Source of the DNA: Fusobacteriaceae bacterium
GTDB lineage: Bacteria > Fusobacteriota > Fusobacteriia > Fusobacteriales > Fusobacteriaceae
DNA length: 42,325 nucleotides
Reading direction: 5' to 3'
NCBI GenBank assembly: GCA_031289425.1
Contig: JAITPM010000021.1
Location: 1 to 42,325, forward strand
The notes beneath the pieces are model-generated. The model did not search any database and was not told where the DNA came from. It saw nothing but the letters and a program-made list of their open reading frames with translations. The translations under genes and the position numbers were made by a program. Shown here piece after piece: positions 26,032-35,419 of this stretch (position 1 is the stretch's first letter; every line of letters starts with the position of its first letter).

Positions 26032-27132
26032 TTAAAAATATGGTACAGGATTTATCGGTTTCGAATTAAATCTTAATTCATAATATAAATTTGGTTTTTT
26101 ATCAGATGATAAGCCCAATATTCCGATTTCCTCTCCTTTTGTCACTTGTTGATTTAATTTGACTGATAGTGAAATCAAATTACCGTATACTCCGATTGTA
26201 TTATATCCATAATTTATCATTACGACACTGCCCAGGCCTTGAAATTTATCGGCATATACTACTTTTCCATTAGCAGCAGCCGTAATCTTTGTTCCCACTT
26301 TAGCGGCTATTTCGATTCCATAACTTTCTACTGCTCCGCCCTTAGTTTGACCAAACCCTACTACTATACTTCCGGATACTGGTCTTTTCAATTTTCCTAT
26401 TTTTAATGCTGCTTGACTAATAGTCGCAATTGATGTATCTCGTGTAGTACTAGAATTTATAATTCTTGTAATTTCTCTATTGATTCTTTCTTTTTCTCTT
26501 CGCAAATTAGCAATATCTTTAGTATGCCCTTTTTGTTCTTTGCTCAATTGAGCTATAAGATCGTTTTTTTCATCTCTCTTGGCATCCATATTTTTTCTGT
26601 TTTGATTAAGTTTTGCTTGCAATTCTCCCAATTTTTTTCTTTCACTCTCTATTTCAGTTTTTACTTTTTTTATATCAAATTGTACATTTTGGATATGTTC
26701 CATTCTAGAAAGATCTCCATATAAAAGACTCCTAAAATTTTTTCTGACAAGAGATTCCTCTGGACGATTTCCTCTATTTTTTATATATTTATCCCAAACT
26801 AATATCTTAGCTCCGTATTCAGATTTTTTATTTTTTAATTCAACCGATGTGAGAGCTAATGATTTCTCACCATAATCTATATTTTTGGAAACAATACTTA
26901 TCTCTTTAATAATTTCATTTTGATCTTTTTCAATAGAATTTATTTCTTTTTCTATTTCGTTTATTTGATTAGCGATAGTATTTTTTTCTCCATCAATTGT
27001 TTTTATTCTATTGGTCTTAACTTCTATTTGCTTATCTATTACCTTTACTCTATTTTCTAAGTTGCTGACATCTTTTGCAAAAATATTAATCTGAATAATA
27101 GATAAAAAAATTATTGCAAGTGTTTTTTTCAA
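26032..27132 (-). CDS. EnvC-like cell-division factor (coiled coil plus degenerate LytM domain)
   Basis: A 366-residue exported protein. Residues 1-19 form a signal peptide (KKTLAIIFLSIIQINIFA), about 20-225 is a long coiled coil, and 250-366 is an M23/LytM domain. Zinc ligands of active M23 peptidases are missing: the HxxxD region reads ESYGIEIA and the HxH region reads YYELRF. This is the pattern of EnvC and similar amidase activators rather than a hydrolase. It overlaps ftsX by 4 bp, matching the known FtsEX-EnvC partnership at the septum. A role in activating a peptidoglycan amidase is inference. Confidence 0.8.
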   Translation of the reverse strand: MKKTLAIIFLSIIQINIFAKDVSNLENRVKVIDKQIEVKTNRIKTIDGEKNTIANQINEIEKEINSIEKDQNEIIKEISIVSKNIDYGEKSLALTSVELKNKKSEYGAKILVWDKYIKNRGNRPEESLVRKNFRSLLYGDLSRMEHIQNVQFDIKKVKTEIESERKKLGELQAKLNQNRKNMDAKRDEKNDLIAQLSKEQKGHTKDIANLRREKERINREITRIINSSTTRDTSIATISQAALKIGKLKRPVSGSIVVGFGQTKGGAVESYGIEIAAKVGTKITAAANGKVVYADKFQGLGSVVMINYGYNTIGVYGNLISLSVKLNQQVTKGEEIGILGLSSDKKPNLYYELRFNSKPINPVPYF

Positions 27133-28031
27133 TAGTCATCACCACTATTCCGTTTAGAAGGCCAAAATGGTGTAATAATTATTAATAAACAAAAAACTAA
27201 AATTGTTGCAATCTGAGGAACTAAAAATTCTTTCAGACTCAAAATTGTATAACTATAACTTATACCTATAAAAATATCTCTTAAAAATACATATATATTT
27301 AAAAATATAAGAGTTCCTATAGTAGCCGAAATTCCCATTGGAATTATATTTGTCCATTTTGCACCAATTCGTACTTTTCTTTCATCAGAATAATTATTAT
27401 ACTTATTCAAAAATTCAATAGAAAAACCATTATAAAAAATAAACACAATTAAAATAAATGAAGGAATCAAAAATACTCCTGCTAATATTATTACCAAAAG
27501 TTTATAAAATTTGGCCTGTTCTTCTCTATAGCTTATGTGAGTAAGGTCAATAAAAGCTTCTTTTACATTTTCCATTGATTCCAAGCGATCTTGTAAATTT
27601 GATAGGTCATTTTTATTTTTAAAATATACTATCATAGAATCAGATAATGAGTTTTCACTCTCCGGAATAGCTATTCCCAATTGTTCTTGTAATTCTTTAA
27701 AAGACGATTCGTGGGATACATATTTTACACTTTTTACCCCATAAATTTCTAATATATTCTTTTCTATATCTTCCTTAACCAATTGAGATAAATTTGGTCT
27801 CAAGTCTATAGAAAAAAAGTAGTTGTTTTCAATTTTTTTTGCTATAGAATAAAAATTAAAGATAGAAGCCAAAATAACATTAAGAAATATAAATGTTATT
27901 ATAAATGGTACAATCGTCCATCTTTTTAATTCTATTTTTGTTGTTTTCTCATTATAATTATCATTATAGTTCTCTCTATAATTTCCTCTATAATTTTCTG
28001 TATTTTCTACTTTTTTTATACCTAATACCAT
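27129..28031 (-). CDS. ftsX: Cell-division protein FtsX
   Basis: A 300-residue membrane protein with the FtsX plan: cytoplasmic N-terminus, one helix (about 36-58), an extracytoplasmic domain (SIDLRPNLSQLVKEDIEKNI through VKEAFIDL), then three helices. FtsX transmits FtsE ATPase strokes to the periplasmic EnvC-type partner. No ftsE gene adjoins it; upstream is a transketolase gene. The N-terminus carries a four-residue repeat (NYRG, NYRE, NYND, NYNE, about residues 13-28). AGGAAGG lies 6 nt before the ATG. Confidence 0.82.
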   Translation of the reverse strand: MVLGIKKVENTENYRGNYRENYNDNYNEKTTKIELKRWTIVPFIITFIFLNVILASIFNFYSIAKKIENNYFFSIDLRPNLSQLVKEDIEKNILEIYGVKSVKYVSHESSFKELQEQLGIAIPESENSLSDSMIVYFKNKNDLSNLQDRLESMENVKEAFIDLTHISYREEQAKFYKLLVIILAGVFLIPSFILIVFIFYNGFSIEFLNKYNNYSDERKVRIGAKWTNIIPMGISATIGTLIFLNIYVFLRDIFIGISYSYTILSLKEFLVPQIATILVFCLLIIITPFWPSKRNSGDDY

Positions 28032-28124
28032 AATTTGCCTTCCTATATTTTAAAATAACCTATAAATTCTAATTTTACATGAATAATTCAGACATAAAAT
28101 ATCTATTACTTTATGATATTTTTA

Positions 28125-29054
28125 TTATATATTATTTTTTATTGTTTTTATTATATTTGTTGATGTCAACCCATATTTTTCCAATAATTCCAATGCTTTA
28201 CCACTTTGTCCGAATTCATCATTTATGCCTATTTTTATAATTTTGGTCGGATAAATTTCACTCAAATATTCAGATACTGCACTTCCTAGTCCACCTATCA
28301 CACTATGTTCTTCTGCAGTAACTATAAATTTAGTCTCTTTCGCAGCTTTTAACAATGATTCTCCGTCAATTGGTTTTATTGTGCCGAAATTTATTACCCT
28401 TGCAAAAATGTTTTCTTTTTCTAATTCCTTTGCAGCTGTTAGTGCTTCATAAGTCATAAGACCTGTAGAAATGATAGTTACATCATTGCCCTCTGTCAAT
28501 GTATTTGCTTTTCCTATTTCAAATTCATAATTATTTTCATCAAAAATTGTCTCTACATCCAATCTTCCCATTCTTATATAAACAGGCCCATCATATTCTA
28601 CAGCCGCATATATCATTTTTTTTGTTTCTATTGCATCTGCCGGAGAAAGCACTACCATATTTGGAATTACCCTCATAAGAGCAATATCTTCTATTGCTTG
28701 ATGCGATCCACCATCCTCGCCCACAGAAATTCCGGCATGTGTAACGGCTATTTTTACATTTAATTTTGAATAAGCTACTGTATTTCTTATTTGTTCATAA
28801 GCTCTCCCCGCTGCAAATAATGCAAAAGTCGAAGCAAACGCTATATTCCCACATGCTGCTAATCCGGCCGCCGTTCCTATCATATCAGCCTCAGATATAC
28901 CCATATCAAAATGTCTATTTTTAAATTCTTTTTGAAATATATTTGTTTTTGTTGATTTTGCCAAATCAGCATCTAGAACTACTATATGTTTATTTATTTT
29001 TCCAAGTTCAGCCAAAGCCTCTCCGTAAGCCTGTCTTGTGGCCTTTTTACTCAT
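28125..29054 (-). CDS. Transketolase, C-terminal subunit
   Basis: A 309-residue protein holding the pyrimidine-binding and C-terminal domains of transketolase: KKATRQAYGEALAELGK, the DADLAKSTKT segment, FDMGISEADMIGTAAGLA with the catalytic Glu, and the C-terminal IVTAEEHSVIGGLGSAV. Together with the N-terminal subunit encoded 18 bp upstream it forms an active enzyme of the pentose phosphate pathway. Confidence 0.94.
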   Translation of the reverse strand: MSKKATRQAYGEALAELGKINKHIVVLDADLAKSTKTNIFQKEFKNRHFDMGISEADMIGTAAGLAACGNIAFASTFALFAAGRAYEQIRNTVAYSKLNVKIAVTHAGISVGEDGGSHQAIEDIALMRVIPNMVVLSPADAIETKKMIYAAVEYDGPVYIRMGRLDVETIFDENNYEFEIGKANTLTEGNDVTIISTGLMTYEALTAAKELEKENIFARVINFGTIKPIDGESLLKAAKETKFIVTAEEHSVIGGLGSAVSEYLSEIYPTKIIKIGINDEFGQSGKALELLEKYGLTSTNIIKTIKNNI

Positions 29055-29072
29055 CTTTATTCCCCCTACATT

Positions 29073-29888
29073 TTATTTGGATAATTCAACTAATGCCCTG
29101 TCTCTCTCTTCTAAGGTAGGAGCAACACCATGAAATTCGCAAACATTTTCCATAAAAGAAACGCCTTTTCCCTTTGTTGTCTTAGCTATTATAATTGTTG
29201 GTTTACCTTTGGTTATTTCAGCTTTTTCCATTGCATCCAAAATTTCATTATAATCATGCCCATTGATTTTTATAACATTCCATCCGAAAGATTCCCATTT
29301 TTTATCTATCGGTTCTATTCCCTTTATTGTACTTACATTTCCATCTATTTGCAAATTATTATAATCCAAAAAAACACATAAATTATCCAACTTATAATGT
29401 GGTGCACTCATTGCTGCTTCCCAAATTTGACCTTCCTGTATTTCTCCATCTCCAAGTATAGTATAAACTCTGTAATTTTCATTAAAAATTTTAGCATTTA
29501 TTGCCATTCCATTAGATACAGATAGTCCTTGACCCAAGGATCCTGTCGACATTTCAACTCCTGGTATTTTTCTCATATCCGGATGCCCTTGAAAAATAGA
29601 ACCATATTTTCTTAAGGTAATCAACCCTTCCTTTGGAAAAAAGCCTCTTTCTGCCAAAGTAGAATAAAGAGCAGGAGCGCCATGTCCCTTAGATAATACC
29701 AATCTATCTCTTCCTTTCATCTGTGGGTTTTGTGGATCTATATTCATTTTGTTAAAATATAATGCTGTTAAAATTTCAACAATTGACAGGGATCCACCCG
29801 GATGTCCTGATTTAGCTTCATAAATTATTTGAATTATAGATTTTCTTATGTTTTTTGCTTTTTCCTCCAAAAATTTTAAGTTATTCAT
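29073..29888 (-). CDS. Transketolase, N-terminal subunit
   Basis: A 271-residue thiamine-diphosphate-binding half of transketolase: the SGHPGGSLSIVEILTALYF segment, LSKGHGAPALYSTL, GSLGQGLSVSNGMA and the GDGEIQEGQIWEAAM cofactor motif. The split into two genes is common in anaerobes and archaea. The start has only GAGG 2-3 nt before the ATG; a better AAGGAGG lies 28 nt upstream, separated by a hairpin. Confidence 0.94.
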   Translation of the reverse strand: MNNLKFLEEKAKNIRKSIIQIIYEAKSGHPGGSLSIVEILTALYFNKMNIDPQNPQMKGRDRLVLSKGHGAPALYSTLAERGFFPKEGLITLRKYGSIFQGHPDMRKIPGVEMSTGSLGQGLSVSNGMAINAKIFNENYRVYTILGDGEIQEGQIWEAAMSAPHYKLDNLCVFLDYNNLQIDGNVSTIKGIEPIDKKWESFGWNVIKINGHDYNEILDAMEKAEITKGKPTIIIAKTTKGKGVSFMENVCEFHGVAPTLEERDRALVELSK

Positions 29889-29975
29889 TTCCTCTTGTGC
29901 AATAAATTTATTACACCCTCCTTTATTTCATTTCTATCTATATTAATTATATGCTTTTATTAGGCCACTTGTCAA
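29889..29975 (-). promoter_or_regulatory. Transketolase promoter and 5' leader with hairpin-separated Shine-Dalgarno
   Basis: TTGACA (29970-29975), 18-bp spacer and TATAAT (29946-29951) on the minus strand give a start near 29939. In the leader, AAGGAGG (29917-29923) is followed by a 20-nt self-complementary stretch (29897-29916, one G-T wobble) and then AAGAGGAA and the ATG. Folding the stretch would place the AAGGAGG about 8 nt from the start codon. Confidence 0.6.
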
Positions 29976-29998
29976 GAACAAGGTATTCCAAAATATTT

Positions 29999-32998
29999 TT
30001 ATTTTGACATAAAACTTTTTTCATATTCATTGAAAAAGTCCTTAAGCTCTCCAAAATATATGATTGCATCTTGGCTTTTTTTATGTCTTGCTTTCTGATC
30101 CGATAGCATTTTTATTAATATTTCTCTGTTGATATCTTTTAATTTGCTATTATTAAATTTTATGAAATATCCATCATCTTTTTCTTCTATTGCTGAAATC
30201 CCATAATTTTCTGCTTTCATTTTTATTGATAAATAATCAAATAATTCTATAACTTCCTGAGGGATTGGGCCAAATCTATCTTTTATTTCGTTTTTCAATT
30301 CGTCTAATTCTTCCTCATCCTCTATTTCGACCATTCTTTTATAAATAATTATTTTTTCATCTTTTTCTATATATGTATCAGGTATATAGCCGTAATTTAA
30401 TACTTTTATTTCGAGCTCTTCTTTATCTTCCTGATATTCTCCCTTTATTTTAGCGATCTCTTCTTTAAGCATTTTTATATACATATTATATCCAAAAGTT
30501 TCGAGTGCCCCATGTTGTTTTTCTCCCAAAATTTCTCCGGCACCTCTGATTCTCATGTCATCCAAGGATAATTGGAACCCTCCACCTATTTTTTTTAGTT
30601 CCTTTATTGTTTCAGTTCTCTCTTTTACTTTTTTACTCTTAGATTCACTATTTAGTAGATAACAATATGCCTTTTTTTCTCCTCTTCCAATTCTTCCTCT
30701 CAATTGATATATTTGAGATAGCCCCAATTTTTCTATTCCTTCTATTATCATAGTATTGGCATTTTCTATATCAATTCCATTTTCTATAATAGTAGTAGAA
30801 ATTAAAACATCTATTTCTCCATTTTCAAATGCTCTGATTTTTCTTTTTATATCCCGAGGCAACATCTGGCCATGTATATAATCTACTTTTATATAATTTG
30901 GCAAATATTTTTGAAGTTCCATTATTTTTGATTCTACTCCATTTATAGAATTATAAATATAAAAAGTTTGTCCCTCTCTTGATATTTCTTTCATTATTGC
31001 ATCTTTTATAATGCTATCTTCTTTTTCTATAAATATTGTATCTATAGGTTTCCTTCCTTCCGGAGGTGTATCTATAATTGATATATCTCTTATTCCAAGT
31101 AGCGATAAGTTCAAAGTCCTTGGAATAGGTGTTGCCGTCATTGTCAAAACATTTACTTTGCTTTTTATTTTTTTTAATCGTTCTTTAGCTTTTACTCCAA
31201 ATTTTTGCTCTTCATCTATTACCAAAAGACCTAAATCTTTAAATCTTATATCTTCTGATAAAATTCTATGGGTTCCTATTAGAATATCTATTGTTCCCTT
31301 CTTTACTTTATCTAAAATTTCTTTTTGTTCTTTTGCAGTTTTTAATCTACTGACACTTTCGATTATAATTGGATAATTTTGAAATCTTTCAGTAAACCTC
31401 TCATAATGTTGTTGTGCTAGTACCGTAGTTGGAACTAATATAGCTACTTGTTTTCTATCTATAGCAGCTTTAAAAGCAGCACGCAATGCAATCTCTGTTT
31501 TTCCATAGCCTACATCTCCACATATAACCCTATCCATAATTCGACCGGATTCCATATCTTTTTTTACATCATTTATTGCTTTCAATTGTGAACTAGTTTC
31601 TTTATATGGAAATCCTTCTTCAAATTCCTCTTGCCATATGGTATCTGGGGAATAAAAAAATCCTACTTCTTTTTCCCTTCTAGCTTGTATCTCGACTATT
31701 TCTCTGGCAAATTTTACCATATCGCCTTGTAGTTTTTCTTTTTTGTGCTTAAATCCACGTCTTCCCAGATTATATATTTCTGGTATTTCACCGGGAGTGC
31801 ATACGTATTTTTCAATACTTTTTATATTTTCCACAGGGACAAATAGCTTGTCCTCGTCTGCATATTTTATTTTTAGATAATCTCTTCCATCTATTATTTC
31901 TATCCCAAGATATATTCCAACTCCAAAATTATTGTGAATTATATAATCATTTTCTTTTATCTTAGAAACATCTATATATCTCAATCGCTTTTTTATATTT
32001 TCTCTTTTGTTTATTTTTATCCCTTTTAATTCTCTATCAGTCAAAAATAATTTTGTTTTTTTTGTATTTTCTTCTTTGAAACCTTCAAAATACTTATTTT
32101 TTGCTATTTTTATTTTAGTTCCAGAAAGTAGTTCCTGATATCTTTTTTCTTCATAAGAAAATAAATGTATATCAATATTTTTGTTTTCGGCCAACTTCTT
32201 TAATTCATCTATATCTCTATATTGTTCTAGTTCTTTTTCTGAAAATGTTTTTATTTCTATTTCGGTTCCTATGTTATATAAATCCAAAAATCTTTTTTTA
32301 ATAACATCTTCTATATCACGATTTTTTAGTACAATCTCTTCAAATTTATATGCTAATATCTCCGAATTTTCAAAATAAATCATTTTATTAGAATCCTTAT
32401 CTATACCTAAAAATTCCAAAAAAGAGATAGGATTATTTTTATTACTATCTATATACATTTCCAAATACTTTATTTTTTCAATACTTTTCTGTGTTTCTAT
32501 ATCAAAATATGTTATCCTATCCAGAATATTGTCAAAAAATTCCAATCGCACCGGATAATCTCCACTTATGGGAAAAATATCGAAAATATTACCTCTTATA
32601 CTATAACTTCTTCGTTTTTCTATAAGATAATTTTTTTCATAATTGCTGTTTATTAATTTTTTTTCAAGAAAATTTATTTTTTTTTCTTTTCCTGTTTCAA
32701 AGATTTCTGCATTAGCCTTTTGATAAAAATCTCTGAGAAAGCCTTCCAAAGAAAGTAATATAATATATTTTTTTTCATTTTTTAAAATATCTAATAACTC
32801 GTAATTTTTTTTATCCTTTTCTGAAATTTCGTTTAAACTCTCAACTTTCAGAACTTTTCCATCATAAAAATCATATAAATAATTATAATAATCTTCTATA
32901 TTTCTATTAGAAGAACAAACATAAATGATTTTTTTGTTTTCCTCCTGCAAAATCAGTGGAATTTTTCCTCTATATTCTATTATTTTTTCCTTCTTCAT
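29999..32998 (-). CDS. mfd: Transcription-repair coupling factor Mfd
   Basis: A 999-residue Mfd. An N-terminal UvrB-like region (about 1-320) with YSIRGNIFDIFP is followed by the RNA polymerase-interacting domain near 350-400 (NDYIIHNNFGVGIYLGIE), then a superfamily 2 motor with GDVGYGKTE near 495, the DEEQKFG box near 594 and TATPIPRTL, and a C-terminal TRCF domain ending in LKDFFNEYEKSF. It removes stalled RNA polymerase and recruits UvrA. Somewhat shorter than E. coli Mfd, mainly in the N-terminal part. Confidence 0.97.
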   Translation of the reverse strand: MKKEKIIEYRGKIPLILQEENKKIIYVCSSNRNIEDYYNYLYDFYDGKVLKVESLNEISEKDKKNYELLDILKNEKKYIILLSLEGFLRDFYQKANAEIFETGKEKKINFLEKKLINSNYEKNYLIEKRRSYSIRGNIFDIFPISGDYPVRLEFFDNILDRITYFDIETQKSIEKIKYLEMYIDSNKNNPISFLEFLGIDKDSNKMIYFENSEILAYKFEEIVLKNRDIEDVIKKRFLDLYNIGTEIEIKTFSEKELEQYRDIDELKKLAENKNIDIHLFSYEEKRYQELLSGTKIKIAKNKYFEGFKEENTKKTKLFLTDRELKGIKINKRENIKKRLRYIDVSKIKENDYIIHNNFGVGIYLGIEIIDGRDYLKIKYADEDKLFVPVENIKSIEKYVCTPGEIPEIYNLGRRGFKHKKEKLQGDMVKFAREIVEIQARREKEVGFFYSPDTIWQEEFEEGFPYKETSSQLKAINDVKKDMESGRIMDRVICGDVGYGKTEIALRAAFKAAIDRKQVAILVPTTVLAQQHYERFTERFQNYPIIIESVSRLKTAKEQKEILDKVKKGTIDILIGTHRILSEDIRFKDLGLLVIDEEQKFGVKAKERLKKIKSKVNVLTMTATPIPRTLNLSLLGIRDISIIDTPPEGRKPIDTIFIEKEDSIIKDAIMKEISREGQTFYIYNSINGVESKIMELQKYLPNYIKVDYIHGQMLPRDIKRKIRAFENGEIDVLISTTIIENGIDIENANTMIIEGIEKLGLSQIYQLRGRIGRGEKKAYCYLLNSESKSKKVKERTETIKELKKIGGGFQLSLDDMRIRGAGEILGEKQHGALETFGYNMYIKMLKEEIAKIKGEYQEDKEELEIKVLNYGYIPDTYIEKDEKIIIYKRMVEIEDEEELDELKNEIKDRFGPIPQEVIELFDYLSIKMKAENYGISAIEEKDDGYFIKFNNSKLKDINREILIKMLSDQKARHKKSQDAIIYFGELKDFFNEYEKSFMSK

Positions 32999-33041
32999 TT
33001 ATTTTGCTCCCTAAGTCGTACTATAACGATATATACCAAAT

Positions 33042-33359
33042 CTAAAATTTAATATATAACCATCCAAAAAAAATAAATTGTAAAAATAAAAGAAATGGTA
33101 CCGTATATGTAAAATACCATTTTTTTATTTCTTGTCTAAAATGATACATTCCAAGTAAAATTCCTATTCCACCTAATAATAATACATAAAAATATAATTT
33201 CTTAATTTTTATTTCTTCTTTATTTTTTTTTATTCTTATTTTATTTCTATAAATACTTAAATATCCCCAAAAATTTATAAATAATAAGTAAATAGCAAAA
33301 AACTTTAAATATTTGATATTTCTTATATAACTAATTGTATCGCTTACCAAAAGATTCAT
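33042..33359 (-). CDS. Small membrane protein, DUF1294-like
   Basis: A 105-residue protein with three or four hydrophobic helices. The central LLGGIGILLGMYHFRQEIKKWYF resembles the LGG-x-G-x-LLGM-x-x-FRHKT core of DUF1294 proteins, though the family's usual HKT is here QEI. Function unknown. It lies between mnmG and mfd, 31 bp from mnmG. Confidence 0.6.
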   Translation of the reverse strand: MNLLVSDTISYIRNIKYLKFFAIYLLFINFWGYLSIYRNKIRIKKNKEEIKIKKLYFYVLLLGGIGILLGMYHFRQEIKKWYFTYTVPFLLFLQFIFFGWLYIKF

Positions 33360-33390
33360 ATATTCTCCAAATGTATATAAACAATAATAT

Positions 33391-35355
33391 TTATTTTATA
33401 TTGCCTATCAAAAATGCAAGATCATTTCCGGTTATCCCGCTTATTCTGGATGCCTCTCCGACTGAAAGAGGTCTTATTTCCATTAAAGATGATTTGGCGA
33501 TATTTGATAATCCCTTTATTTTATTATAATCCAAATCTTTTGGTATTTCAATTTCTTCTAATTGTTTAAACTTTTCTATTTGTTTATTTTCTCTTTCAAT
33601 AAAAATATCATATTTTATTATTGTTTCTATTTCATTTTTGACAAAATATGGATAATTTTTTATATCTATTATATTCTTTAAACTATCATAAGTAACTTCT
33701 TTTATTTTTAAAAGCTCATATGCCGTTAAACCCTTAGTCACCTCTTGTTTAGATTTTACATCTGCTAATATTTCTTTTATTATAGCCAGAGGAATTTTTA
33801 TATTTTTTAAATTTTCTATTTCATTTTCGACAATTTGAACAGCATTTTCCATATAATCTCTTTTGCTTTCTGATAAAATTCCAATTTCTCTCGATTTTTT
33901 ATATAGTCTCATAAATGCATTATTAAAACGTAAAGTCAATCTATATTCCGCTCTAGAGGGTAAAACTCTATATGGTTCTGGTGTGTTTTTATGTATTATG
34001 TCATCTATTAAAACTCCAATATATCCTTCGCTTCTATCTATTATTATAGGAGGTTTATTTTGATTTTTCTTAGCTGCATTCACCCCTGCCATAAATCCCT
34101 GGCTTGCTGCTTCCTCATAACCTGAAGTACCATTTATTTGTCCTGCACAAAATAATCCTTCTATTTTTTTACTCTCTAACGTAGGAAACAATTGACTGGC
34201 TGGGGCATAATCATACTCTACCGCATAGCCATACCTCATAATAGATGCATTTTCCAACCCAGATATTGTATGCAAAATAGCCTCTTGCACAAAAGGCGGC
34301 ATAGCTGTTGTGAGACCATTCACATATATCTCTTCACTATCTTCTGATTCCATTTCGAGAAAAATTTGATGATTGGTTTTTTCTGGAAAATTCATGACTT
34401 TCCTATCAATAGATGGACAGTGTCTGGGTCCATGAGATTGTATCATCCCGCTCATGATTGGAGAAAATTTTAACATTTCTCTGACTATACCTATGGTCTT
34501 TTCTGTAGTATATGTGAGCCATGTTGGAAATGGGTTTTCTTCCTTTGGTTCTGTAAAAATAGAAAAATATTGAGGGTGTTTTTCTCCATGAAGTTCTTTT
34601 ACCTTTGAAAAATCTATGGTTCTTCTATCTATTCTTGGAGGAGTAGCTGTTTGATATCTTTTTATATCAATACCATTTTCTCTCAAACTATCAGATAATT
34701 TTTCGGCAGAAATTTCTCCTTGTCTTCCAGCACTATAGGATACATCTCCTATTACTATTTTCCCTTTAAGGAAAGTCCCTGTTGCTAAAATTATAGATTT
34801 TGCATAATATTTTATTCCTAAGTTTGTTATTATTCCTATTATTTTCTTTTTACTATTATTTGCTTCTTTTTTTATTTTTTCTTTTATCTCTTTTTCTTTT
34901 ATCTCTTCTTTTTTTATTTCTTCTTTTTTTATTTCTTCTTCTTTTATCTCTTCTTCTTTTATCTCTTCTACTATTATTTCATCTACACATTGTTGAATTA
35001 AACTTAAGTTTTTTGTATTTTCAAGCAAAGTTTTCATTTTTTTCCTATATAAATATTTATCTGCTTGGCCTCTTGTTATTCTTGCCGCAGAACCCTTGCT
35101 CTCATTGAGGATTTTTAACTGCAAATTATATTTATCAATATGTGTCCCCATTTCTCCACCCAAAATATTCATTTCCATGACCAAATTACTTTTACCTGGC
35201 GCCCCTATTGATGGATTACAAGACATCATTCCTATATTATCCAGATATAATGTAAAAAGTGCAGTTTTTTCTCCAAGGCGTGCTGCTGCTAATGCAGCTT
35301 CACATCCAGCATGACCTCCACCCACTACAATTATATCATAAGATTTTGAATTCAT
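33391..35355 (-). CDS. mnmG: tRNA uridine 5-carboxymethylaminomethyl modification enzyme MnmG
   Basis: A 654-residue FAD protein: the dinucleotide-binding VVGGGHAGCEAALAAARLG at 10-28, SCNPSIG at 45-51, the FLKGKIVIGD region and a C-terminal GEASRISGITGNDLAFLIGNIK. With MnmE it modifies U34 of several tRNAs. About 45 residues near 128-172 are a charged tract of repeated KEEIK-type units inserted in a surface loop between two conserved strands. It is separated from mnmE by a terminator-like hairpin. Confidence 0.97.
   Translation of the reverse strand: MNSKSYDIIVVGGGHAGCEAALAAARLGEKTALFTLYLDNIGMMSCNPSIGAPGKSNLVMEMNILGGEMGTHIDKYNLQLKILNESKGSAARITRGQADKYLYRKKMKTLLENTKNLSLIQQCVDEIIVEEIKEEEIKEEEIKKEEIKKEEIKEKEIKEKIKKEANNSKKKIIGIITNLGIKYYAKSIILATGTFLKGKIVIGDVSYSAGRQGEISAEKLSDSLRENGIDIKRYQTATPPRIDRRTIDFSKVKELHGEKHPQYFSIFTEPKEENPFPTWLTYTTEKTIGIVREMLKFSPIMSGMIQSHGPRHCPSIDRKVMNFPEKTNHQIFLEMESEDSEEIYVNGLTTAMPPFVQEAILHTISGLENASIMRYGYAVEYDYAPASQLFPTLESKKIEGLFCAGQINGTSGYEEAASQGFMAGVNAAKKNQNKPPIIIDRSEGYIGVLIDDIIHKNTPEPYRVLPSRAEYRLTLRFNNAFMRLYKKSREIGILSESKRDYMENAVQIVENEIENLKNIKIPLAIIKEILADVKSKQEVTKGLTAYELLKIKEVTYDSLKNIIDIKNYPYFVKNEIETIIKYDIFIERENKQIEKFKQLEEIEIPKDLDYNKIKGLSNIAKSSLMEIRPLSVGEASRISGITGNDLAFLIGNIK
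34863..34971 (-). repeat. 15-bp tandem repeat coding KEEIK units inside mnmG
   Basis: About seven imperfect 15-bp units (plus-strand look: TTCTTCTTTTTTTAT and variants) encode EIKEE, EIKKE and EIKEK in a row. Length changes by whole units would keep the frame. Confidence 0.8.
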
Positions 35356-35399
35356 TTTTCCCCCAAAAATTAAATAATAATATTTAACACTATAGAAAG

Positions 35400-35418
35400 A
35401 GGCGATTTTTTATCGCCT
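35400..35418 (-). terminator. Hairpin after mnmE
   Basis: AGGCGAT (35400-35406) and ATCGCCT (35412-35418) form a perfect 7-bp stem with a 5-nt loop, ending 1 bp beyond the mnmE stop codon. The T-run is better on the plus strand, so on the minus strand termination may be partial and allow read-through into mnmG. Confidence 0.55.
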
Positions 35419-35419
35419 T

